From the NCBI GenBank assembly GCA_025174535.1, contig JALBUN010000001.1, forward strand, positions 1,426,001-1,490,000: a stretch of 64,000 nt of DNA, read 5' to 3'. Source of the DNA: Cantharellus purpuraceus (Eukaryota > Basidiomycota > Agaricomycetes > Cantharellales > Hydnaceae). How positions within the stretch are numbered: the first letter of the stretch is position 1; the number at the start of each line of letters is the position of its first letter. Of the stretch, positions 55,849-64,000 are shown piece after piece. The notes beneath the pieces were generated by a model. It was not told where the DNA came from. It saw only the letters and a list, made by a program, of their open reading frames with translations, and did no database searches. Position numbers and translations under genes: made by a program.

Positions 55849-58593
55849 TTACAAACTACGATCAACTTTACGACGCTTTGAGATCCTGGCGTCATCCTCG
55901 AAATCACCGCGAGCACTAGCCGTGATACGTTCAACCTCCTCGGGGGATAGTAGCCCAAATTCCTTTGAAAACCCGCGACTCACAGTGGTTTTATGAGGGG
56001 AAGCAGTGAGATTGGCGCCCGAGGCTGGTGCAGCATCGTCCAGATCTATGAAGGCCTCCATATCGAACTCATCATCATCGCGCAATCGTGAAATATTACC
56101 AAGACGACGCTTCAAACGTGCGGATGGAGAAGATAACTCTGAGTCCACAAGTTGCATATCTTGATCGTCATCCTCTGTCGCCATGTCTCCGTTCTCATCG
56201 GCCTCCCTACTCCTCTTCGCCACGGACCTGGCACGAGATACGGACCTTGAAGTAGGTTCCGAAACGGGAGCCGGAGGACCTAGTGAAGGTGGAGTCCAGT
56301 GTGCAGGAGTTAATGTACCCAATTCCAGCGGAATGGGATCAAACGTCGTCATCCTCGAAGGGGAGGTCGGGGTCCCTTCGATGTTGAAGTCGAATGGATA
56401 TCGGGGTGAAGATGTGCCAAGAATGCCTAATGGATCATTAGGCAGTATGTCATCCCCACCTTTAGCCTTTCTAGGTGACGTCCGGCGACTAAACGGAGAG
56501 GTAAACGACACAAGGCCGGTGTTCCGGACGGGAGATGAGGTTGTTCCCGGAGAGCTTAGAACCAATGTGAGGTACGACTCTTCGCCGGTAGTTGCTAACG
56601 CACGAGCTCGCAAGGCGGTGGCAGATAAGTAACGTGGAGTATACGGGTTTCGAGGCGATGATGATGGTGAGGTCGGTTGCCACATTTTAGGGGAGCCTGG
56701 TGTTCGTGGCGAGGCCTTTTGCTTCCCTATATCTTTGCAAGGCGTTCCTGGAACCACACGAGCATTAGAATTATGGTTGTTTCGAGCGAGAGCTGTGTTG
56801 TCCTTGAGTGGTGCACGATCTTGCGGCTGGCCTCTGCGATCACCTTCATCCCCCTTGCGTTTCTGGCTAGATCGGTTGTCATATGATACAGGGGATGGTG
56901 AGGTCGACCGACGAGTTGGAAGTGAGTCAGCCGAGGATTCTGGAGAATTATCAACCCAGGCCCCAACAACCTGCTCCGCGCTGAGCACAGATGGATGGGA
57001 AGGTGAGAGTTCATCATCCTCTACTATCCCAGTATTGACAGCACCCTGCCAGTCCTTCTGTCCCCAAGTCCCCGTGGACAGATTTCTTGCTTCACAAGTA
57101 ATAGCGATATCTCTGCCACTAAACGACTCGTTTGAACTAGAGTTCGATACGAATCCTTTCTCCAGTGGTAAGGATATGCCGCTTTTCCGCAAGGCAAGAG
57201 CAAGAGCTTCAAAGTTGATGCCAGTCGTTCCATCCGAAGATGAGCCAGCACTAAGTAAAGACGCAGGAAGGCTGATATCCAGGTTACCGCTGACGACGCG
57301 CTCCAGCAGGCGAAGAAGGTTCTGCTCATCTATACATATAAAGCTAGGTAAGTTTGAGGACAGATAATATAACGCGGAGCTATTACTGGTGAGATCTAAT
57401 GTCGGTGCCGGGTCGTCTGGAACAACTGGTTGACCCAGCTGCAGCGTGTTCTGAGAAGGCGCCACAACTCTGGTTTTCCCCTTCTTGTGTAGGGGAACCT
57501 TCGGTGCCATACCTGCACTGCCCTCTCTTCTGTTTTTCATGGCGACTTTATGCTTATCATAAACATGTCTTCTCCACATCGACTTCGCATTAGGGCCATG
57601 ATATTCTCGCCTGCAGAACGTGCATCGGAGGACCGTCTTTTCATGACAATCGTCCGACGGTCCATACTCGACGGTAATGTCGGTAGCAGCATTTTCCCCA
57701 TGAGCATAAGATCCTTTCGTCCGACTGTTTTTCTCTTTCGTCTCTTTTGCCTGCTTGCACCTGCCGGCAGCCCCAGGTCCGGTACACTCAGCGAGGGGTG
57801 CCCAGCCGCGTGGGGGCTCAAGATCGGGAGGATATTCTATTCGGTTTGGATTATCTTTACGGAAGTCCTCCGCATCCAGAAACCAATCCCGATGGTTGTG
57901 GAGAATAGTATAAGTCATTGGTGTGCCTGGGATGGGCACACCATCACTAGAACTACCTTTCACATCGGGTCGAATACTTGGGTCTGCATTACGAAGGAGG
58001 GGAACCACTAGAGGGGGACGGATGAAAGTGGCAGTGGGATCATTTTTGCTTACATCCATTGTTGGGATGGTAGAAAGATGGGATTGAACATGCCGTTGTG
58101 TAGTGCTTGCACGAGGCGCAATGGTCACTTGAGCTTTATGAGTGGACGCAACTGGGGCCGTTTCTGGCTGATTGGAGAATGCTGTAGTAAGAAATGGGAG
58201 GATAGGGTGTTGTGTTAAAGGCGGAAAAGGAGGAAATTCGTGTTGGCGTTGATAGGTGTATGGCGGTGGACGACTTGGATTGTGAGGCATATAACCGCGA
58301 GAAGCCATAGATCGCTCTTGCACGCCAATGGATGCACCTCGCTCACTCTGAACTCCAGTAGGCTGTGAAACTTTCGGGGCTTGAGTATTCCGTGCATGGG
58401 GTGGCGTGGGCACGCGAGAGGGTAAGGTTGAGGTGGAATCTGTGTAAGCAGGTTGTAAACGAGATACAGGACCCGTTTTACTGGGGATATGTGTGGGAGG
58501 TGTGATTCGAAATGCAGAGCGTGACGCGCTCGTCAGGCTTCCAGGATTGGATGTAACTGGGGGGAGTGTAGATGAGGCTGTTTGAGATGTCAT
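55849..58593 (-). CDS. Large disordered protein with one C2H2-like zinc finger, 914 aa
   Basis: One long leftward frame; ATG 58593 (MTSQTASSTLPPVTSN) is the first real start codon, since the open frame upstream has no ATG. About 320 residues of Pro/Ser/Thr-rich sequence include WAPLAECTGPGAAGRCKQ. Then comes the finger CTFCRREYHGPNAKSMWRRH followed by VYDKH (residues about 324-348; C-x2-C...H-x4-H). The rest is disordered with TP/SP-rich and basic SPRKAKGG patches, acidic ATEDDDQDMQ, and a final KRRKVDR nuclear-localisation-like signal. Probably a nuclear DNA-binding protein of a basidiomycete-restricted family; the role is unknown. Short in-frame introns cannot be ruled out. Confidence 0.7.
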   Translation of the reverse strand: MTSQTASSTLPPVTSNPGSLTSASRSAFRITPPTHIPSKTGPVSRLQPAYTDSTSTLPSRVPTPPHARNTQAPKVSQPTGVQSERGASIGVQERSMASRGYMPHNPSRPPPYTYQRQHEFPPFPPLTQHPILPFLTTAFSNQPETAPVASTHKAQVTIAPRASTTQRHVQSHLSTIPTMDVSKNDPTATFIRPPLVVPLLRNADPSIRPDVKGSSSDGVPIPGTPMTYTILHNHRDWFLDAEDFRKDNPNRIEYPPDLEPPRGWAPLAECTGPGAAGRCKQAKETKEKNSRTKGSYAHGENAATDITVEYGPSDDCHEKTVLRCTFCRREYHGPNAKSMWRRHVYDKHKVAMKNRREGSAGMAPKVPLHKKGKTRVVAPSQNTLQLGQPVVPDDPAPTLDLTSNSSALYYLSSNLPSFICIDEQNLLRLLERVVSGNLDISLPASLLSAGSSSDGTTGINFEALALALRKSGISLPLEKGFVSNSSSNESFSGRDIAITCEARNLSTGTWGQKDWQGAVNTGIVEDDELSPSHPSVLSAEQVVGAWVDNSPESSADSLPTRRSTSPSPVSYDNRSSQKRKGDEGDRRGQPQDRAPLKDNTALARNNHNSNARVVPGTPCKDIGKQKASPRTPGSPKMWQPTSPSSSPRNPYTPRYLSATALRARALATTGEESYLTLVLSSPGTTSSPVRNTGLVSFTSPFSRRTSPRKAKGGDDILPNDPLGILGTSSPRYPFDFNIEGTPTSPSRMTTFDPIPLELGTLTPAHWTPPSLGPPAPVSEPTSRSVSRARSVAKRSREADENGDMATEDDDQDMQLVDSELSSPSARLKRRLGNISRLRDDDEFDMEAFIDLDDAAPASGANLTASPHKTTVSRGFSKEFGLLSPEEVERITASARGDFEDDARISKRRKVDRSL

Positions 58594-59328
58594 CGCCGAG
58601 GGACGCGATGATGGGAGGATGCGAGAACTAGAATAGTTAGTGAGCGACGTGTTCAGGCAAAAGCACAAAGACGTCGCGACTTGGACACGTCTTTGGTGGT
58701 CGGCCACAGAGGAGACGCGTCCACACGCGAGTGGAGTGGATGGGAACTTACATGACTACAAAATCAAGAACGCGACGAGAGCAAATCCAGAGCGACGAGA
58801 GGGAAGAAGAGATGGAACGGTAGACGATGAGGAAAGGATATCGCGTGAAGGAAAGCCTGAGGCTGAACTCCGTGACTGTGGTTGAGGTTAGGGTGAAAAA
58901 GACGCGAACGGCCTATGCTGAGTTTTAACTGCTCAGAAGAGCGCGCGCAATCTTCCACTGTCCCCATGTCACTACTTCCCCAAGTTACGTTAACAGATAC
59001 GCCAAAGAAGCTCTTTGTGTTTCCTCGATATAAACACTGAAGAAAAGCAATCTTGGCCACTACAGTGAGTACCATTACCTTTGATTTACCACGTCAGAAT
59101 CTGTCATAGCTAAGAGACCACATATTTACCGACAGGTTCTACATGAGCACTGTACTATACACAAGTCGTCTAACACATCATTTCACGGCTGCCGTTACTC
59201 CCTGCTATCCTGCTCTCTGAGTCCGTTTCAGCGCGTCGGATCACGTGACATGTTCTGGCACGGTATGTCACATCATACCAAGACCCAACTCGAGCGGCTG
59301 AACACACCGATGAAGCGCATCCTTGCCT
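58594..59328. other. Intergenic region upstream of the zinc-finger gene
   Basis: No gene seen. 58760-58900 is purine-rich. The short sequence GGATCACGTGACATG near 59238-59252 contains a CACGTG E-box. The DUF423-type gene ends at 59329. Confidence 0.4.
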
Positions 59329-60037
59329 TCAAAACATCAGCGAGAGATATCTGCAAGTGGGTGAGCCTTTCGCTATACGCGTCGAATCACGCCCATTGCA
59401 CCAACTTACCCTAATATCATCAACGTGCCTCCTATAGGTGTGACAGGGCCCAGCCATCGGAATCTGGATCAAATTAAAAGTAGTTGGTCCGTACAAACAC
59501 ATTCAAGTTGCTCCATAGATGCAAGTAGATCTGGCCACGGTTTCACATACCTTCTTTCTCGGTCAAGTGTGAGCGTCCAAATGCTACCTGAGAAAAGCAA
59601 GGACCCCACACATATTGCGGGACCTGCTACGCGATGTAAGGAGAATCGAGGATGCAACGAGAGAGCTAACAATGCGATCCCGTTGAAAATCTATCCATGA
59701 TGCCATGAGTACTCGCGCCGCCCACTTAAAATCTGAGATGTTACAGCATAGTGGCTTGCGGTCTCCCATGCATGCAACTTCTCCGCCTCTGGGACTACTT
59801 GTTTCAATACATGGGCTGCAAACGCGCCGTTCACAATTCCAATGGCCGCTATGTATGAAAATACCACCAAGAAAAGCAACTTGAGACGGCTCCACAGGAT
59901 AACATACTGGTAGGTTACTTACCGATGAGGCCACCGGCTTTCCAAAGTAAACTGCCATTCGGGAATGGTGTAAAGAGTCTCGCCGATGCACGACGTAGCA
60001 AGGGCGTCGAAGCTGTAACAGGATGCTGGGGCGACAT
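59329..60037 (-). CDS. DUF423/TMEM256-family small membrane protein, 144 aa
   Basis: Leftward exons 59923-60037, 59745-59848, 59551-59690, 59410-59463 and 59329-59350; phases close. The family signature GAFAAHVLKQ (GAFGAHxLK in homologues) follows the first membrane segment LIAAIGIVNG; HAWETASHYA, FNGIALLALSL, AICVGSLLFSGSIWTLTL and WLGPVTPIGGTLMILGYLSL give the remaining membrane helices and the conserved LGPVTPIGG. Homologues are short, four-helix membrane proteins of unknown function. The basic N-terminus (LLRRASARLF) suggests mitochondrial import. The last exon is only 22 nt. Confidence 0.85.
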
Positions 60038-61754
60038 ATCCAATAATGTGCGATGGATCTAACAACTATTGCAACACCCTTATGGAATAGCCTGCAAGCC
60101 CAGTAACAATGCTTTGCAAGGAGTCACAGTACTGGAGCGCCGACGCGCTGACGACGTATGAGCTGAAAAGCTGGCGCTGAATGCTTCCGCGAGTCCGATG
60201 TGATTCCGATATGCGGTTGAACGAGGGCATCGACGGAGGTGTACCATCCCTGCATTATTTTAACAAAGAACTTTGTTGGTTACTTGTATTACGCATCATT
60301 CAAATGCAATGTGGTACACATGGATCCTATGAACTGTAATATATAAAGCATCACGTATATATTTAGCTGGATAATCATGAAATTGAATCACTGTGGGACT
60401 CGTCTGTTGAACATAGACGCGTCGACGCGTTTGTTTGGATCCACGGCAGTCCACAGCTCTACAGCGGTGCGGCACTAACTGTTTATGGATGTCGCCAGAG
60501 AGGTATATAAGATATCTTTTCATTCGTTCAAAATTTTCCTCAGTCTTCGTACAATTGAGACTGAGGTTCGTGCTACAGTCGCTTCCTCATAGTTTAAGAA
60601 CGAACTAATAGTTCTTTTATAGTATCCTTTCTAGGTTAGACAATAATATATCAGTCTTCGTACAATCGAGCCTGAGTATATTTTCTAGCTCCCGCTGCGT
60701 TATAACACTCAACATCGTCGAGGACTCGGGGTTGAATCTGCGTCTTATGTGTTGCATCGACAGCTGGTAGCCACTTTCTACCAGAATCCTTGCATCAGTA
60801 GCGAGAATTTCTCGACTGAGTTGAGCTCAGAGCCTGGTATTGATCTCGCTCGGATAAATGGCCACCATACAGAATGCGAACGTTTGATCAATTTGATACT
60901 AGGTCAAAGTGTATGCCAGTCATTAAAATGCAGGCAACTCGCCGTAGCCCCGGGGTAGAGGTACTGGCGTGTTTATACGCTACAACATCTATGCATGCTG
61001 ATTACTTTGATAGTCCCACTTAACCCCGAGTCACCAATTACACTTAGTATATCCTCTATTCTGAATCCCGTAGCCCTAGGGGCACTTGCTTACCCCATCT
61101 GGTGAAAGGTTAGTAAGATGGGACTCCGTTGAACGATCTAGACGGTCATACAGAGTCTTCTATATAAGACATTAGACAGGACCTATCTTACCTGACAGGT
61201 AAGTGAAGTGAGCCTCTACTGCTTCAGACTCCTCTGACGTTCAAACGGTAGAGGTGTGCTTGTGTGAGTCTCCCAGGTGTGCATATGGACTCGCGGCATG
61301 GAAGGCACACCGAGATACCAGTAAAGACAAGTGTTTATCTGATATTGTGTGGCGATGAACAGCAGGCACAGTGCGGGACAGCATGATGGTGTGAACACAA
61401 TGCTTCTCCGGACACGTTGTACCTTGCCGCATATCAATTTAGAAAGCCTTGTACGTGGGGGTGTTGGGGGGGACAGCATCCATTGCTATAAAGTCGGAGG
61501 TAGAGACGACTTCTGGCGCAAAAACGTTGTGAGCCTGGCCAGACGTAGGGGGTTTCCCATAACGAGCGTTACGTGCCAGGCATCTTTCGGATACATGTCA
61601 GTCGAGAGAAGTATAGTGTGAGACAGACATGTGTTGTTGTGTATGTACGTGTCGAGACAGCGCTGGATGGATTGCCTCGTGTATCAAAATTGATTTATAA
61701 AAGTGCACTATTCCTTAGCTACCACTTCGCTGCAGTTGCAAAGGCCAGTGTCAG
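60038..61754. other. Long divergent intergenic region
   Basis: 1.7 kb between the leftward DUF423-type gene and the rightward IES1 gene. No coding exon is convincing. It holds the paired 26-bp palindromic repeats described separately. Confidence 0.4.
60538..60676. repeat. Two 26-bp near-identical palindromic repeats, 112 bp apart
   Basis: TCAGTCTTCGTACAATTGAG begins a 26-bp element at 60539-60564, repeated at 60651-60676 with two changes. The first copy extends to a perfect 9-bp inverted repeat (CCTCAGTCT at 60538-60546, AGACTGAGG at 60558-60566, 11-nt loop). Such paired hairpins could be protein-binding sites or remnants of a small element. Confidence 0.7.
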
Positions 61755-63702
61755 ATGGATGATATGGCGTCCAGCACGAGGAGCCCCTTACCGACAGAGA
61801 ATGCTGACCCTCCACTTAGCGTAAGTTGGTGTTACTTATCTCCGCGGAGCACAGGTTGCGCCTTGACAACACCGAAACAGGCATCTTCTAGGCGCACCCT
61901 TCCAATAAAAGTAAAAACAAGTTTCAGCAAAGTCTTCCACAAGCTAAGACACTTTCATAGCGTGCTGATGCAGAGCCGTTGTCTCGTGAAGATATACAAT
62001 ACGATTTCCTAGATGCTCTTTTCAGGAACCAGCATGCCGTCTTCACTGACCAATCCTCGGAAGCGTCGAAGGCTCGTGTTCCAAAGAAAGTATCGTTTTG
62101 TGAGCTTTATTCTCTGACAATAATAGCGTCTCCTCGATGCTCTAAAGTCCTACGTGAAAAAATGGCCGAAACTCCCGCATTTGCAATTGATTTTGCAAAA
62201 GTCTGTCTGTTGACTAACGTAGGAAGAATAAACACTACCATGGCATGTGAGTACCTGTTTAGATGCGACAACTGCTAGAGTTGCAACTGCCGCCTCGCTT
62301 AGTTTTCCCAGAGATGAGGACCATCCTCCGAAGTTACCACCCGATCCCTAGCCTGCAGAAGACGGATGCCAATCTCCAGGACGCTCCTCGAATAAAAAAC
62401 TGTCTGAAGGCTTGTCTTCTTCCGAGGGAGGTCTCCTGTCCCCCCTTGACCCCTTCGGATCTTTCTGCCAAGGGTGTATGTCGGCATGGTGACTCGTATC
62501 CAATTGGTCTCACTAATTTCAACAATGCAGCGATCGGGGAACATCCCGACGACCAGTATTGTGAATCTGATTTTTGTGCTTTCAAGTCATTCTATCGTAC
62601 GCATGCGCTTGGAAAATCCTTGCCACTGATGACTGATGACTCTGCATGCAGCGAGTCTCCCAAATGCATTTTGAACCCAATTTTGATTTTCTTGATCTAT
62701 TCTTGCCAGTCAATGCAACCCCAACATCACGGGCACGGGCGTTTCTCTGGCTCATGTTCCACTATCTCGAGTCACCATCCGCGCATAACCCATTCTGCGA
62801 TGATTATGCCAATCAGCATCCCGGCAAAGCTCCAAAATTGACGACGTTGACCTTGCGGCAGCGGCAGCTCCAAAACGTAGATACAGCAGAAGAGCTGGCA
62901 TACGGAAGGCGCATGGCGCAATACCGCAGCAAATTCCTCCAAAAACAGATAGCTGAGGAGGAAAGAGAGAGGGCTGCTATGAAAAGCCAGAGTGATGGTA
63001 CATGTTTGGAGATCCTGTACTGTGTGTGGCATCAATTTGACATGGATTGATCCTCAGCATCCCAGGCTAAAGCAAGAGTTACGCCACCCATCACGTCACG
63101 TCAATCAATGAGTGGTGAACAGAAGACACACAGTAATACGGCAGACAAAAGCATCCAGTCTTCTAACGAAAAGATACAAGTATTGCACTATAATTCATAT
63201 GCAAATTGGTCGCATATCGGTATATACATCTTAACAAGGGGTCATCCCGCACTGACGACGCGCAGCACCTAGGTACTTTCGAGAAAATCAACATCGGGGA
63301 GTTTCTTCCTTTGCCAAACAGCGAACAATGCTTGAACGTACCTCTCGTCTCATTACTGGGGTGTTTCTTCACAAGCTGATCCGTATTCAGATGCATTATA
63401 CATGGCAACGACCACTGACCCACTTACTTGCTCAGATGAGGAAGTAGCAGATGAACATGTAAGGGCTGACTATGGTAAAATGGCACCATCTGTGACGGTG
63501 TGCAACAAGATCTGTTAATACATGCTTTATTTTTTTTTTTCTTTCAGAACGGCGGGTGCACATTCTGAACACACAGGTATTACGGCGTAAGGCGATGACT
63601 CCCGAACCTGAACGGAGTAGCAAGTCGAGAGCTATTTTATCGACGGAAGAACGTCATTCATTTCTCCATAAGACGCGTTGGGATCACCGTATGGATTTAT
63701 GA
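61755..63702 (+). CDS. ies1: INO80 chromatin-remodelling complex subunit Ies1 (C-terminal exons uncertain)
   Basis: Exons 61755-61820, 61881-61910, 61961-62246, 62303-62475, 62531-62585, 62656-62997, 63058-63179 and 63239 onward. Family core: LKRADGEPL-like RADAEPLSREDIQYDFLDAL, CELYSLTIIASPRCSKVLRE, LLTNVGRINTTMAF, YHPIPSLQKTDANLQDAPRI, IPTTSIVNLIFVLS, and RARAFLWLMFHYLESP with HPGKAPKL. The acidic SDEEVADEHVRADYE and ERRVHILNTQVLRRKAM suggest the gene continues to a stop at 63700-63702, but the join between 63239 and 63430 is not unique. Ies1 is a fungal-specific subunit of the INO80 nucleosome remodeller. Two introns use less standard signals (GTAAAA donor, GCGAG acceptor). Confidence 0.82.
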
Positions 63703-63813
63703 ATTTCTTCTTTTCCTTTCAAGGGTCTTTGGCTTTGCTGTGGCTGGTCGGATTTATCATCAACTGTATTAGACGCTCGACGTGGTGTAGTGTAGAAAAG
63801 CATACACCTTGCC

Positions 63814-64000
63814 ATGTCTTCAATAACGCCAGGGAATCTTCACACTATACCGATTTCTTCTCGACCGCCATCCATCAACGGTCCTCGTCAACGCCTGCTT
63901 GGACTAACTTTCGCGGTGGTATTCAATGTAGGATGTCTCCTGATCCATGGCTCTCAGCTTCTCTTTCTCGTTCCTCTCAGATTGGCCATAGTCCTGATCC
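63814..64000 (+). CDS. N-terminus of a probable lysophospholipid/glycerol-phosphate acyltransferase (partial, runs off right edge)
   Basis: ATG at 63814 opens 62 codons to the window end with no stop. After SRPPSINGPRQR comes a long hydrophobic stretch, LLGLTFAVVFNVGCLLIHGS and LLFLVPLRLAIVLI. This layout, with FNxGCLLINxSQxxFLxPLRL, is that of the first membrane helix of fungal CST26/VPS66-type acyltransferases (LPLAT family). The HxxxxD active site would lie beyond the edge, so the call is tentative. Confidence 0.5.
   Translation, partial: MSSITPGNLHTIPISSRPPSINGPRQRLLGLTFAVVFNVGCLLIHGSQLLFLVPLRLAIVLI

Noticed and set aside
55849..58707. Zinc-finger protein starting at 58707
   Set aside because: The codon there is GTG; the first ATG is 58593.
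1..64000. CRISPR arrays, operons, riboswitches, prophage or plasmid features
   Set aside because: Spliceosomal introns and eukaryote-specific genes throughout; no regularly spaced repeats.
1..64000. tRNA or rRNA genes and intact transposons
   Set aside because: No cloverleaf with A/B box spacing, no rRNA stretch, and no reverse transcriptase or transposase motif recognised by eye; a tRNAscan or repeat search could still find small ones.

Overview
The window is nuclear DNA of a filamentous basidiomycete, most likely an Agaricomycete. Protein-coding genes lie on both strands and are cut by many short spliceosomal introns, mostly 45-65 nt with GT-AG ends. The gene set (EF-1alpha of 460 aa, eIF3b, Spb1, Ies1, a HapX-type bZIP) is that of a higher fungus. 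I saw no prokaryotic, CRISPR or plasmid features, no tRNA or rRNA gene, and no intact transposon. Exons were joined by eye from splice signals, reading phase and remembered protein families, without any database search.

Layout. 1-445: N-terminus of a leftward, Pro/Gln-rich, transcription-factor-like gene cut by the window edge. 446-7500: gene-poor, with two GFA-domain copies (one decayed) and a tandem repeat. 7529-20712: PAS-kinase-type protein kinase, tef1, a dienelactone hydrolase-family gene (12 exons), a secreted pectin methylesterase (15 exons, duplicated last exon), ribosomal proteins eL32 and uL13, and a TFIIIC-tau55-like histidine phosphatase. 21276-29268: triple-KH RNA-binding protein, a low-confidence gene, MEMO1 homologue, NUFIP1 homologue and an Srf1-like membrane protein. 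29269-38908: an unresolved leftward gene, an XRCC2-like Rad51 paralogue, a coiled-coil protein, SLX9 and two unrecognised intron-containing genes. 40187-55531: eIF3b, HapX-like bZIP, a large mitochondrial PPR protein, SPB1, an unrecognised gene and an Sls1-like mitochondrial protein. 55849-64000: a 914-aa zinc-finger protein, a DUF423/TMEM256 protein, INO80 subunit Ies1, and the start of an acyltransferase-like gene cut by the right edge.

Functional themes. Ribosome production and translation dominate: EF-1alpha, eL32, uL13, eIF3b, Spb1 (27S pre-rRNA methyltransferase), Slx9 (pre-40S factor) and NUFIP1 (box C/D snoRNP assembly). Two genes serve mitochondrial gene expression (PPR, Sls1-like), two chromatin or repair (Ies1, XRCC2-like). 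The pectin methylesterase and dienelactone hydrolase give a small plant-cell-wall and aromatic-degradation flavour. Neighbours are not co-regulated operons; many pairs are convergent or divergent with 60-350 bp between them.

The features I would look at first are the 82-bp duplication of the pectinesterase terminal exon, the micro-exon architecture of the hydrolase, the GFA gene pair with one decayed copy, two GC-AG introns, and several intron-rich leftward genes that simple ORF calling misses. I found no evidence for a wholly new multi-gene system.
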